Assembly (NCBI RefSeq): GCF_000328705.1
Contig: NC_019673.1
Span: forward strand, 7,079,001 to 7,143,000
Direction of reading: 5' to 3'
DNA length: 64,000 nucleotides
From: Saccharothrix espanaensis DSM 44229
Lineage (GTDB): Bacteria > Actinomycetota > Actinomycetes > Mycobacteriales > Pseudonocardiaceae
Program-made: the position numbers and the translations under genes
The notes under the pieces: model-generated
What the model saw: only the letters and a program-made list of their open reading frames with translations
Databases searched by the model: none
Told to the model about the DNA's origin: nothing
Part shown: positions 8,325-16,156 of the stretch, one piece after another
How positions within the stretch are numbered: position 1 is the first letter of the stretch
Layout of the letters: every line of letters begins with the position of its first letter

Positions 8325-8593
8325 TCAGCGCGCACGCGCACGACCCGGACCGGGGTGTCGCGGTGGAGGTGGGGCCGGGCGGCGCGCTGCGCGACCTGAC
8401 CCTGGACGCCCGCGCCCTGCGGCTGGGCCCCGACCTGGCCCGCGCCGTCCTCGACCTGGTCGACGAGGCCACCGCCAAGGCCAACGCGCGGGCCGCCGGG
8501 GCGCTCGGCGACCTGGCCGACCTCGGCCTGGGCGTGCCGGACCGGCGGGCCGACGAGGTCGAGGACACCACCCCGACGACGTGGAGGGTCTGA
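8321..8593 (+). CDS. YbaB/EbfC-like small protein
   Basis: 90 residues (GTG 8321, overlapping the preceding stop). VEVGPGGALRDLTLDARALRLGP followed by a long helix (DLARAVLDLVDEATAKANARA) is the beta-strand plus helix layout of YbaB/EbfC-like proteins found near actinobacterial type VII loci. The function is unknown; some YbaB proteins bind DNA. It overlaps the next gene at TGATG. Confidence 0.65.
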   Translation: MISAHAHDPDRGVAVEVGPGGALRDLTLDARALRLGPDLARAVLDLVDEATAKANARAAGALGDLADLGLGVPDRRADEVEDTTPTTWRV

Positions 8594-8835
8594 TGCTGGG
8601 CGAACAGCTGGACGCGATCCGTGCGACGGCGTCCGACGGCGGTGTGACGGTGACCGTGGACCTGCACGGCAAGCCGGTGGGGCTGGAGTTCGCGCGGGAG
8701 GCGTTCGCCCGGACGCCGTCGGCGCTCGCGGAGGCCGTGCGGCGGCTGGCCGACCGAGCGGCGGCCGATGCGCTGGCGCAGGGCATGGCCGTGCTGACCG
8801 ACGTGCTGCCCGCCGGTCTGATCGGTGATCGGTGA
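8593..8835 (+). CDS. Second YbaB/EbfC-like small protein
   Basis: 80 residues. I choose ATG 8593 over GTG 8581 because GGAGGG at 8583-8588 is a clear ribosome site for it and the ATG overlaps the previous stop (TGATG). The VTVTVDLHGKPVGLEFAREAF strands followed by a helix (ALAEAVRRLADRAAADALAQ) give the same fold pattern as its neighbour, so the two may be a heterodimeric pair. It is the last gene of the rightward hydrolase operon. Confidence 0.65.
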   Translation: MLGEQLDAIRATASDGGVTVTVDLHGKPVGLEFAREAFARTPSALAEAVRRLADRAAADALAQGMAVLTDVLPAGLIGDR

Positions 8836-8900
8836 TCGGTGACGACCCGACCGCCGTGCCAACTCAGGAGATGACCCAGCAGATGACCCAGGAGATGACC
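8821..8900. repeat. Short tandem repeats between convergent genes
   Basis: Three copies of ATCGGTG (8821-8841) end the YbaB-like gene, and three near-identical 12-mers CAGGAGATGACC / CAGCAGATGACC / CAGGAGATGACC follow at 8865-8900. They lie between the convergent YbaB-like and espG genes. No function is evident; replication slippage is the simplest origin. Confidence 0.7.
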
Positions 8901-8928
8901 ACCCGACCGGCGCGGAGCCGGAGCGGGT

Positions 8929-9687
8929 CTAGGCGACGCCGGCGAGCAGTTCGGACAGCCGGCGGGTGAGCCGGGCGCCGTCCGCCGGGGTGACCAGCAC
9001 CCACGGGTCGCCCGCCGAGGTCTCGGTGGCCATCGCGTACCGGCCGGCGGTGGTGTCGGTCCAGCTCAGGATCTCCGAGCGGCCGCCCGGACCGGTGCAC
9101 GCGACCTGGCCGGCGGCGACCCGGCCGGACTCGGCCAGGGTGCTGATCGCGCGGGTCGCCCGCCCGGTCACCCCGCCGGCCGCCAGCGCGCGTTCCAGCC
9201 CGAGGTGGCCGGACTCCGCGTAGCCGCGCATCGCGGCGGAGAACACCGCGCGCGGCAACCGCACCTGCTCGCCCGGCCCCGGCACGCCGTCGCCGATCAC
9301 CCGCGCCATCGCCGCGACGGCGTCGGTGATCGGCTCCAGCGCGACCTCCCGGTCGTCGAGCACCGCGAGCACGCCGCGCGGGCCCCGCACCGACGCCAGC
9401 ACCCGCCACGGCCGCGGCCGGAACACCAGGGCGTCGACGGACAGCGTGCTGCCGGTCAGGTGGCCGAACAGGTCCTCCAGCTCGGGCGCGGGGCCGCCGT
9501 CCTCGGCCAGGCCCGCCGACGCCAGCGCGTGGAACACGTCCACGCCCAGGTCCGCGCGCTCCTCGGCGGTCCCGCCGTGCGAGTCGACCTCCAGCGGGTA
9601 CGGCGGGTCGCCCACCCCCAGGTCCTCCCACAGCAGGTCGAACTCCAGGTGCGACAGGACGACCGCGGTCGCCGAACGACGTGCCAT
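8929..9687 (-). CDS. ESX secretion-associated protein EspG
   Basis: 252 residues from ATG 9687. It opens with VVLSHLEFDLLWEDLGVG, the hallmark start of EspG family proteins, and continues with VDVFHALASAGLAEDGG, RVLASVRGPRGVLAVLDDREV and the C-terminal TRRLSELLAGVA. EspG is a cytosolic chaperone that binds PE/PPE heterodimers and delivers them to the type VII (ESX) machinery. A PPE-like and an EspC-like gene lie 2-4 kb to the right, supporting that role. It is divergent from the AraC-type gene. Confidence 0.85.
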   Translation of the reverse strand: MARRSATAVVLSHLEFDLLWEDLGVGDPPYPLEVDSHGGTAEERADLGVDVFHALASAGLAEDGGPAPELEDLFGHLTGSTLSVDALVFRPRPWRVLASVRGPRGVLAVLDDREVALEPITDAVAAMARVIGDGVPGPGEQVRLPRAVFSAAMRGYAESGHLGLERALAAGGVTGRATRAISTLAESGRVAAGQVACTGPGGRSEILSWTDTTAGRYAMATETSAGDPWVLVTPADGARLTRRLSELLAGVA

Positions 9688-9737
9688 GCGGGCCGAAGAT
9701 AGCGGGTGAGGTGGACCGGGTCCGGGCCCGCCGGCCT

Positions 9738-9743
9738 TACCCT
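9738..9743 (+). promoter_or_regulatory. -10 box TACCCT for a leaderless AraC-type transcript
   Basis: TACCCT ends 7 bases before GTG 9751, the spacing seen for leaderless genes in this window. Confidence 0.45.
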
Positions 9744-9750
9744 GGCCGGC

Positions 9751-10500
9751 GTGGACCTCGCCAACGGCCTGCTCACGGTGCGCGCGTCGGGTGCGGCGGC
9801 GGCCCGTGCGGCGCTGAACGGCACGTCGGGCCCGCCCGAGCACATCCAGCTGCTGATGGGCTGCGCGGTGCCGCGCGGGCTGCCGCACAGCGGCGCGGAG
9901 CTTCGGTTTCCCGATTGCTCGCTGCACGTGCTGCCCGGCGTGGTGCTGCTGACCGTCGCCGAGGCGAAGCTGACCGTCGGGTTCACCGAGCTCAAACCCC
10001 TGATGTTCCAACCGGTCCCGGTCGAGGCGGCGCTGCGCTCGGTGTTCGCCGGGGCGATCGCGCACGTCCTGGCCGCCGCGCACGTGCTGGACCCGCACGG
10101 CCTGTCGCACCACCTGCTCGGGCTGGCCGAGCTGGTGCTGCGCAGCGCGTTGAAGGCCGAGCTGGACCGGGTCGACGCGCTGGTCGCCCGCCGCCGCGAG
10201 GCGCTGGACTACATCCGCGACCACCTGGCCGACCCGAACCTGGGCGCCGACGTCGTGGCCGGTGCCCTGCACATCTCCCGCCGCCGCCTCTACCAGCTCT
10301 TCGACGACGGGCAGGGGGTGTCCGAGCGGATCCGGGGGCTGCGGGTGGACCGGGCCAAGGCGCTGCTGGCCGACCCGGCCAAGGCCGGACGGGGCATCGG
10401 CGAGATCGCCAGGGACTGCGGTTTCGTCAGCGCCGCGCACTTCTCCCGGACGTTCCGCCAGGTGGTCGGCCGGACGCCGAGCGAGTTCCGCGGCCGGTGA
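9751..10500 (+). CDS. AraC-family transcriptional regulator
   Basis: About 250 residues. The C-terminal double helix-turn-helix is clear: LDYIRDHLADPNLGADVVAG, ALHISRRRLYQLFDDGQGVS, then GEIARDCGFVSAAHFSRTFRQ and GRTPSEFRGR. The N-terminal ~150 residues are a cupin-like sensor of the AraC-binding-like type; the ligand is unknown. I take GTG 9751 as a leaderless start because of the -10 at 9738-9743; GTG 9706 would add 15 residues and leave only 18 bases from the divergent espG start. Its 3' end overlaps the convergent gene by 74 bases. Confidence 0.8.
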   Translation: MDLANGLLTVRASGAAAARAALNGTSGPPEHIQLLMGCAVPRGLPHSGAELRFPDCSLHVLPGVVLLTVAEAKLTVGFTELKPLMFQPVPVEAALRSVFAGAIAHVLAAAHVLDPHGLSHHLLGLAELVLRSALKAELDRVDALVARRREALDYIRDHLADPNLGADVVAGALHISRRRLYQLFDDGQGVSERIRGLRVDRAKALLADPAKAGRGIGEIARDCGFVSAAHFSRTFRQVVGRTPSEFRGR

Positions 10501-11008
10501 GCCCCGGGTCGTCGAACTCGATCCCGGACACGAACCGCCCGGCCAGGCCCGCGACGTCCAGCCAGCCCCGCCCGGTGGGCGAGTGCAGGGTGAACACCGC
10601 GACCCTCGGGTGCGCCGGGTCGGTCACCACGACCTGGAGCTGCGCGCCGGTCCCGGTCACCGGGATGCGTTCCACGATCACCACCGGGCAGCCGGTCGCC
10701 GTCACGCCTCTGGTCACGTCGCGGATGGCCGGCCCGTCGAGCCGGACGCCGAGATCGGGGTCGACCGGCCGGTCCACCGGCACCACGCCCGCCATCAGCA
10801 GCGCCGGGTCCGCGCCCGGGTGCTCGACCACGGCCAGCAGGCCGCAGCCCGGCCGGTGCGCCAGCTCCGCGGCCTGCGTCGCGGAGACCTCCAGGCCGGG
10901 GTCGCGGGTGCCCTTGATCCGGCGCAGCACCGCGAGCAGGTCCGCCGCGGTGCGCTCCGGGGAGCCGAGTGCCACCGGGGTCACCCCCGGCACGGGAGCC
11001 AGTCTCAC
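10427..11008 (-). CDS. Uncharacterised protein of the type VII satellite
   Basis: 193 residues (MRLAPVPGVTPVALGSPERT). Central strands such as HRPGCGLLAVVEHPG, CPVVIVERIPVTGTGAQLQVVV and HPRVAVFTLHSPT suggest a small alpha/beta protein, perhaps an EspG-like or ESX-associated chaperone, but I do not recognise the family. It overlaps the upstream WXG-like gene by 4 bases. Its last 74 bases run antisense to the AraC gene, and the Arg/Ser/Gly-rich final ~24 residues are probably a non-conserved read-out of that overlap. Confidence 0.6.
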   Translation of the reverse strand: MRLAPVPGVTPVALGSPERTAADLLAVLRRIKGTRDPGLEVSATQAAELAHRPGCGLLAVVEHPGADPALLMAGVVPVDRPVDPDLGVRLDGPAIRDVTRGVTATGCPVVIVERIPVTGTGAQLQVVVTDPAHPRVAVFTLHSPTGRGWLDVAGLAGRFVSGIEFDDPGLTGRGTRSASGRPPGGTSGRSARR

Positions 11009-11640
11009 CCGAGGCCCGCCGCGAACGCCTCGGCCGCGCCGCGCCCGGCGGCCGGTCCGGCGGGCCCGAGCAGCACCGACGCCAGTTCCGCGGTGAGCGC
11101 GGAGAAGTCGGCGAGGGTGTCCGCCAGCGCCGTGGACGGCTCCTCCGAGCGCAGCCGCTCGGCGACCCGCCGCGCCTCGGCGTGGTGGTCGCGGGCCAGC
11201 AGGCGGGCCTCCTCCAGCACCTCGTCCAACCGGCGGGCTATCCCGTCGTGCCGGGCCGTCACCGCCGCGTGCGCCTCGCCGTGGGCGGGGGTGAACGAGG
11301 CCAGCGCGGCGCAGCGGTCGACCTCGTCGGCGGCCTCGGCCAGCTCCCGGCGCAGCGCGGTGGCCCGCCGGTCCAGGTCCTCGGCCCGCCGCTGGTTGCC
11401 CAGCAGGGTGCCGGCCCAGGCGTCGAGCACCTCCGCCGCGGCCCGCATCGCGCGCCGCACCGCCGTCAACTCCGACACCACCGCCTCCAACCGGGTCCGG
11501 AACCCCTCCGCCGCCGCTCCTTCCCAGCCGACCGGGACACCGGGCACGGGCACGTCGAACGCGCAGCGCGCGGCGGCCGCCGCGACGGCACCGGCGTTGC
11601 CCGGCGCGGGGTCGAACCCGAGGCCCCGGTAGTCAGCCAT
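11005..11640 (-). CDS. Helical type VII secretion-associated protein (WXG100-like)
   Basis: 211 residues. It starts MADYRGLGFDPAPGN and then has a WXG-type turn, PVGWEGAAAEGFRTRLEAVV, followed by several long helices rich in Ala, Glu and Arg (LRRELAEAADEVDRCAALA, LEEARLLARDHHAEARR). That pattern fits an export substrate or partner of the ESX type. It overlaps both neighbours (by 8 bases with the EspC-like gene and 4 with the next), so the five leftward genes form one operon. Confidence 0.7.
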   Translation of the reverse strand: MADYRGLGFDPAPGNAGAVAAAAARCAFDVPVPGVPVGWEGAAAEGFRTRLEAVVSELTAVRRAMRAAAEVLDAWAGTLLGNQRRAEDLDRRATALRRELAEAADEVDRCAALASFTPAHGEAHAAVTARHDGIARRLDEVLEEARLLARDHHAEARRVAERLRSEEPSTALADTLADFSALTAELASVLLGPAGPAAGRGAAEAFAAGLG

Positions 11641-11896
11641 GGTCGAGCTCGTCGGCCCGCCGGTAGGTCTCGCCGGTCGCCCGCACCTCGTCGGCGAGCA
11701 CGCCGAAGTCCAGGCCCCGCACGGTGTCCGCCCACTCGGCGAACAGCCCGGAGACCGCCTCGGACACCCCTTCCGGGCCCAGGTCGCCGACCGGTTCGGC
11801 CAGCCCGGACAGCGCGGCGCGCAGGTCGTCGCCGGTGTCGGCGAGCCGGTTCGCGAAGCCCGCCAGCTCGTCCGGGTCGACCCGGAAGCCGCTCAT
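11633..11896 (-). CDS. EspC/WXG100-like type VII secretion target
   Basis: 87 residues, MSGFRVDPDELAGFANRLAD, a typical opening for EspC-like (DUF2580) and other short ESX targets. The second helix contains FAEWADTVRGLDFGVLADEV and the tail has YRRADELDHG, similar to the YxxxD/E export signal. It probably pairs with the PPE-like protein encoded immediately upstream, with which it overlaps by 4 bases. Confidence 0.75.
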   Translation of the reverse strand: MSGFRVDPDELAGFANRLADTGDDLRAALSGLAEPVGDLGPEGVSEAVSGLFAEWADTVRGLDFGVLADEVRATGETYRRADELDHG

Positions 11897-13107
11897 TCGC
11901 CGAGCACCGGCGGGAACGCGGGCGGCAGGTCGTCGAGCAGGTCCAGGCCGTTGTCGTAGCGGTTGCGGTGCTCCAGGTCCTCGTCCCGGTTGCCCGGCGC
12001 GGCCGGCGGGAACATCCCGTACCCGCCCTGCCCGCCGGCGGTCACCGGCACGACACCGCCGCGCGCCGCGGCACCGCCGGGCACCGCGCCGATCACGCCC
12101 GACGAGCCGCCGGGACCGACCGGGCCGAACCCGGTGCCGTAGCCGCCGGAACCGGGGGCGAACCCGCCGTGCCCGCCGGGCGAGCCGGCCGCGTAGCCGC
12201 CGGGCACCGCCGAACCGCCGGGCAGGCCCGGGATGCCGAACCCGGCAGGACCGCCGGCCGCCGCGACCGCCGTGGTGTCCGTCGGCCGCGCGCCGGGCAC
12301 GAGACCGGGCTCAGGCGTGGGCGTGGGCCCGGTAGCGGGTGGAGCCGGCGGGACGGGCGGGGTCGGCGGCTGGGGCGGGGCCTCCGGTCGGACGGGCGGC
12401 GGGCGGTGGTCGGGCTCGACCTTCGTGCCCGCGGGGGCGTCGTCGAACAGCGGCAGGCGGTCGTGCTCGTCGCGGCTGGCCTGCTCGTAGGCGTCCATCA
12501 CCCGCACGGCCTCGGCCTTGGCCGCCCGCTGCTCCTTCTTGGACGGCAGGTGGTCGTCCAGCAGCTGGTCGGCCAGGTACGCGCCCTGCGGGCCGTCCAG
12601 GGTGGTCACGTCGTAGCCGTCGCGGAACCACCGCTCGGCGTCCGGGTGCACGGGCACGGGCATCCGCCGGGCCGCCTCGTCCACGGCGTGCGTGTACCCG
12701 CCCATCCCGCCGCCGACCTGGTAGGCGCGCTGGGACACCTCGGTCGCCCACTCGGTCAACCGGGACACCGACCCGGCGGCGGCCGAGGAGGACGGGCCGT
12801 GCCAGGACTCGACCAGCTTGCGGACCAGCTTCCCGACGTCCTCGGTGGCCTCGGCCACGTCCCGGGCGAGCACCTGCCACTCGTGCGTGCGCCGGCCCAT
12901 CCGGCCCAGGTCGGCGGACTTGACCATGTCCCACAGCTCGCGGTGGCTGTAGGCGTCCCAGTTGATCTTGCCGAACCGGTCCAGCCGCCGGTTGGCCTTC
13001 TTGCGGGCGGAGACCTGGCGCTGGGCCCGGCGCTGCTTCCGGGTGGGCGGGTGGTCGTCGGAGTGCAGCCGGTGCCGGCGCTCCTGCCAGGGCGGGAGGG
13101 CGTTCAC
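11893..13107 (-). CDS. PPE-like type VII secreted protein with Pro/Gly-rich tail
   Basis: 404 residues. After a basic N-terminus (THRKQRRAQRQ-type segment), residues ~45-190 carry the helical PPE-type core: INWDAYSHRELWDMVKSADL and a W-x-G-like turn in LVESWHGPSSSAAAGSV, with YQVGGGMGGYTHAVDEAAR. Residues ~225-390 are a low-complexity Pro/Gly/Ala tail (PPAPPATGPTPTPEP, GGYGTGFGPVGPGGSSG). It probably forms the helical bundle that EspG recognises. Linked by overlaps to the EspC-like gene downstream and the small helical gene upstream. Confidence 0.75.
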   Translation of the reverse strand: MNALPPWQERRHRLHSDDHPPTRKQRRAQRQVSARKKANRRLDRFGKINWDAYSHRELWDMVKSADLGRMGRRTHEWQVLARDVAEATEDVGKLVRKLVESWHGPSSSAAAGSVSRLTEWATEVSQRAYQVGGGMGGYTHAVDEAARRMPVPVHPDAERWFRDGYDVTTLDGPQGAYLADQLLDDHLPSKKEQRAAKAEAVRVMDAYEQASRDEHDRLPLFDDAPAGTKVEPDHRPPPVRPEAPPQPPTPPVPPAPPATGPTPTPEPGLVPGARPTDTTAVAAAGGPAGFGIPGLPGGSAVPGGYAAGSPGGHGGFAPGSGGYGTGFGPVGPGGSSGVIGAVPGGAAARGGVVPVTAGGQGGYGMFPPAAPGNRDEDLEHRNRYDNGLDLLDDLPPAFPPVLGE

Positions 13108-13565
13108 AGCTTCCTCATCCCCTCGGCCGCGGCCTCGTCCTCGGCGCGGTGGGTGCTGCCGACCTGGCGCAGCGCGGCGCGCAACGCGCCCAGCTCGTCC
13201 AGGTAGGACCGCAGCGACGACTGCACACCGCCGTCCTGGCCGCTGCCGCGCAGCCCGAACGCCCGGCGCATGTGCAGCGCGACCGGGCCCTTGCCGTCAC
13301 CGAAGTGGTCGGCCAGGACGTCGGCGCGGCGCAGGTGCTCGCCCAGGGTGTCGTGCAGCTCGTCCAGTGTGGTGAGGGCGGCGTCGAGTTCGTCGAAGTC
13401 GAGCGCGATGCGGTCGCCGTCCTGCGCCACGATCGGCGTCGCGCCGGCCGTCGTGGGCGCGGCGACCCGGGGCGGCGGCGCGGGTCGTCCCCGCCGCTCG
13501 CGATCGAGCTCGTCGCGCAACCGCCGGGCGTCCTCGATGCCGCGCACCCTCTCCATGACGCACAT
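13104..13565 (-). CDS. Small helical protein, first gene of the leftward type VII operon
   Basis: 153 residues from ATG 13565 (MCVMERVRGIEDARRLRDE); ATG 13556 is an equally possible start. A disordered Pro/Thr stretch (PPPRVAAPTTAGATP) follows a short helix, and residues ~55-150 form a helical pair (FDELDAALTTLDELHDTLGE, SSLRSYLDELGALRAALRQ) like ESX-1 associated helical proteins. It overlaps the PPE-like gene by 4 bases. Function unknown. Confidence 0.65.
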   Translation of the reverse strand: MCVMERVRGIEDARRLRDELDRERRGRPAPPPRVAAPTTAGATPIVAQDGDRIALDFDELDAALTTLDELHDTLGEHLRRADVLADHFGDGKGPVALHMRRAFGLRGSGQDGGVQSSLRSYLDELGALRAALRQVGSTHRAEDEAAAEGMRKL

Positions 13566-13682
13566 CGTGGCGGGCGCGGCGCGCGGCGACCAGACCGGGT
13601 GCACAACGGGAGCAGGACGGGTGCACGCACGGACAAACACGAGGTCGCGTCGGGTATGCGGGACGTGCGAGAATCGTCTCCC

Positions 13683-14300
13683 GTGCCGTCATCCGCCGTT
13701 CACGCACGTGTCGTGTTGCTCGCCGGTCCGTCCGGGTCGGGCAAGTCCACCCTCGCCGCCCACCTGGGGTGGCCGGTGCTGCGCCTGGACGACTTCTACC
13801 GCGAGGGCGACGACCCGCTGCTGCCGCGCGACGACGCCGGTCGGCCGGACTGGGACGCCGAACAGTCGTGGAACACCGAGGACGCGCTGCGCGCGGTGGT
13901 GGAACTGGCCACCACGGGGCGGGTCGAGGCCCCGGTGTACGTGCTGGGCGAGGACCGGCGGGTCGGGTGCCGGGTGGTGGAAGCGGCCGGCCCGTTCCTG
14001 GCCGAGGGCCTGTTCGCGGACCGCCTGGTGGCCGGGTGCCGGGAGGCGGGCGTCCTGCTGGACGCGATCGTGCTGTCCCCCAACGCCGTCGTGACGTTCG
14101 CGCGGCGCTTCGCCCGGGACGTCGCCGAAGCCCGCAAACCCGTCCCGCTGCTGGTGCGGCGCGGCCTGCGCCTGCTGCGCGGGCAACCGGCCCTGGTCCG
14201 GCACTGCGTGGCCGCCGGGATGCGCCGCCTGACACCGCGCGAAGCCCGCACCGAACTCGCCGCCCACCCCACCCCGACCACCACCCCCGCCGACCACTGA
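13683..14300 (+). CDS. Uridine kinase-like P-loop kinase
   Basis: 205 residues. Walker A GPSGSGKSTLAAHLG at about residues 14-28, then LRLDDFYREGDDPLLPRDDAG and PDWDAEQSWNTEDAL, which resemble the uridine/phosphoribulokinase family, and FLAEGLFADRL. It likely phosphorylates a nucleoside or other small hydroxyl compound; the substrate is unproven. GTG 13683 is chosen because the conserved core starts almost at once; ATG 13656 in the same frame would add nine residues. Confidence 0.75.
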   Translation: MPSSAVHARVVLLAGPSGSGKSTLAAHLGWPVLRLDDFYREGDDPLLPRDDAGRPDWDAEQSWNTEDALRAVVELATTGRVEAPVYVLGEDRRVGCRVVEAAGPFLAEGLFADRLVAGCREAGVLLDAIVLSPNAVVTFARRFARDVAEARKPVPLLVRRGLRLLRGQPALVRHCVAAGMRRLTPREARTELAAHPTPTTTPADH

Positions 14301-14310
14301 CCCACGGCCA

Positions 14311-14339
14311 CCGGACCGCCCGCTCGGCGACCGGTCCGG
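14311..14339. terminator. Hairpin between convergent genes
   Basis: CCGGACCG (14311-14318) pairs with CGGTCCGG (14332-14339) around a 13-base loop, just past the kinase stop and before the convergent CbiQO stop. No U-tract is present, as is usual in actinomycetes. Confidence 0.5.
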
Positions 14340-14444
14340 CAGCGACCGGGCGTGCCCCTGAGCGGGTGTCGCTGGCCAGGGCGGGCGTCGCCTCACGGGA
14401 CGGTGTCTCCTCACGGGACGGGTGTCGCCGGCAGGAACGGGGTG

Positions 14445-15875
14445 TCAGTCGAGGCGGAAGCCGAAGGGGAGTTCCAGGCGGTGGCGGGCCAGGAGTCCGG
14501 TGTCGGCGAGGAGTTCGCGGGTCGGGCCGTCTGCCACCACCACGCCGCCGTCGACCAGCACGCTGCGCGGGCACAGCTGCAACGCGTACGGCAGGTCGTG
14601 GGTGACCATCAGCATCGTGCGCTCCAGGCCGAGCAGGACTTCGGCCAGTTCCCGACGGGCCACCGGTTCCAGGTTCGCCGACGGCTCGTCCAGCACCAGG
14701 ATCTCCGGGTCGCACGCCAGCACCGTCGCCAGCGCCACCCGTCGCCGCTGGCCGCCGGACAGGTGCAGCGGCGAGCGGTCGGCGACCTCGGCCATGCCCA
14801 CCGCGTCCAGCGCCCGCGCGACCCGGTCGTCCAGCTCCGCGCCGCGCAGGCCGAAGTTCGCCGGGCCGAACGCCACGTCCTGCCGGGCCGTGGGCAGGAA
14901 GAGCTGGTCGTCGGGGTCCTGGAAGACCACGCCGACCCGACGCCGGATCTCCCGCAGGTGCGCCTTCGCGACCGGCAGCCCGGCCACCTCGATCCGGCCC
15001 TGCCCGCCGCCGAGCACCCCGTTGAGGTGCAGCACGAGGGTGGTCTTGCCCGCGCCGTTCGGGCCGAGCAGCGCGACCCGTTCGCCGGGCTCCACCCGCA
15101 GGTCCACCCCGAACAGCGCCTGGTGGCCGTCCGGGTAGGCGAACGCCAGGCGTTCCACGAGCAGCGCCGGCGCGCCCGGCGTCACGCGCACCGGTTCCAC
15201 CGCCGCACTCCCCCGCCCGTCCGGCAGCCGCCCGGTCCAGCCGCGCGACACCATGGCCAGGTGGACGCGCTCGCCGCGTTCGTAGGAGCGGATGAACAGG
15301 CTGCCGACGCCGCGCGCGGTCGCGCCCAGCTGCCACAGGAAGCGCGGGTCGTCGCCGCGCGAGATGCGGGCGACCCGCATCCGCTTCGCCTCGGCCACCA
15401 CCACGTCGGCGTAGCGGAGCATGAGGGTGGCGATGGTCACCAGGACGCTCGGCAGGCGCAGCCGTTGCAGGCCGAGCAGCAGGTCCTGCGGTGCGGTGGT
15501 CGCGGCGAGGGTCAGCGAGACCAGGACGCCGAGCGTGCCCTTGGCGAGGATGTTCCAGCCGGCCAGCGCGCCCTCGACCGAGAGCGGGACGCCCAGGACG
15601 TCGGTGGTCGGACCGTGCCCGGTGAACGGCAGCACGAGCGCGAGGACCACGAACGGCAGCTCGATCACCGCGCGCGCGGCGAACCACGTCGGCGGGATCC
15701 GCGCGACGAACCACACCGCCGTGATCGCCAGCAGGTAGCCGCCGAACGCCCAGAACGCCTCGCGCGGCGTGGCCACCACGCACAGCACGGCGACCACCGC
15801 CGCGACGATCTTCACCTGCGGGGGCAGCCGGTGGACCGGTGAGTCCCCGGCCCGGTGCAGGACCCCCGAGCTCAC
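14445..15875 (-). CDS. cbiQO: Cobalt-type ECF transporter: CbiQ-CbiO fusion
   Basis: 476 residues joining the transmembrane coupling subunit (residues ~1-235; several hydrophobic segments and the coupling helix motif ARGVGSLFIRSYERGERVHLA) with the ATPase (residues ~245-476; Walker A GPNGAGKTTLVLHLNG, Q-loop VFQDPDDQLF, signature LSGGQRRRVALA, Walker B ILVLDEPSANLEP, switch His in VTHDLPYA). CbiQ and CbiO are separate genes in many genomes; here they are one polypeptide. The stop and start codons with the upstream PDGLE gene overlap by 4 bases. Confidence 0.93.
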   Translation of the reverse strand: MSSGVLHRAGDSPVHRLPPQVKIVAAVVAVLCVVATPREAFWAFGGYLLAITAVWFVARIPPTWFAARAVIELPFVVLALVLPFTGHGPTTDVLGVPLSVEGALAGWNILAKGTLGVLVSLTLAATTAPQDLLLGLQRLRLPSVLVTIATLMLRYADVVVAEAKRMRVARISRGDDPRFLWQLGATARGVGSLFIRSYERGERVHLAMVSRGWTGRLPDGRGSAAVEPVRVTPGAPALLVERLAFAYPDGHQALFGVDLRVEPGERVALLGPNGAGKTTLVLHLNGVLGGGQGRIEVAGLPVAKAHLREIRRRVGVVFQDPDDQLFLPTARQDVAFGPANFGLRGAELDDRVARALDAVGMAEVADRSPLHLSGGQRRRVALATVLACDPEILVLDEPSANLEPVARRELAEVLLGLERTMLMVTHDLPYALQLCPRSVLVDGGVVVADGPTRELLADTGLLARHRLELPFGFRLD

Positions 15876-16156
15876 TCCTTCGCGCTTCTCTTGCGCAGCA
15901 ACCAGAACAGGCCGCCCGCCACGAGCAGGGTGACCACGACGCCGATCACGCCGGCGAGCCCGGTCAGCCGGTCGTCGCCGCCCACGGTGTAGTCGGCGAG
16001 CGGGCCGTTCGCCAGCGGGTGGTCCTCGGCGTGCTCGGCGATGCCGTGCTGCTCGGTGACGTGGTCGAGACCGTCCGGGTTGGAGTCGGCGAAGTAGGAG
16101 ACCGCGCCCGCGAGCACCAGGCTCACCACCGCGAACCAGACGAAGAAGCGCTTCAT
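15872..16156 (-). CDS. PDGLE-domain membrane protein (CbiN-like transporter component)
   Basis: 94 residues with two transmembrane segments (VWFAVVSLVLAGAVSYFAD and LAGVIGVVVTLLVAGGLFWLL) and the PDGL motif in SNPDGLDHVTEQHG. PDGLE proteins stand in for CbiN in cobalt/nickel ECF transporters, between CbiM and CbiQ. It overlaps both partners by 4 bases. Confidence 0.88.
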   Translation of the reverse strand: MKRFFVWFAVVSLVLAGAVSYFADSNPDGLDHVTEQHGIAEHAEDHPLANGPLADYTVGGDDRLTGLAGVIGVVVTLLVAGGLFWLLRKRSAKE

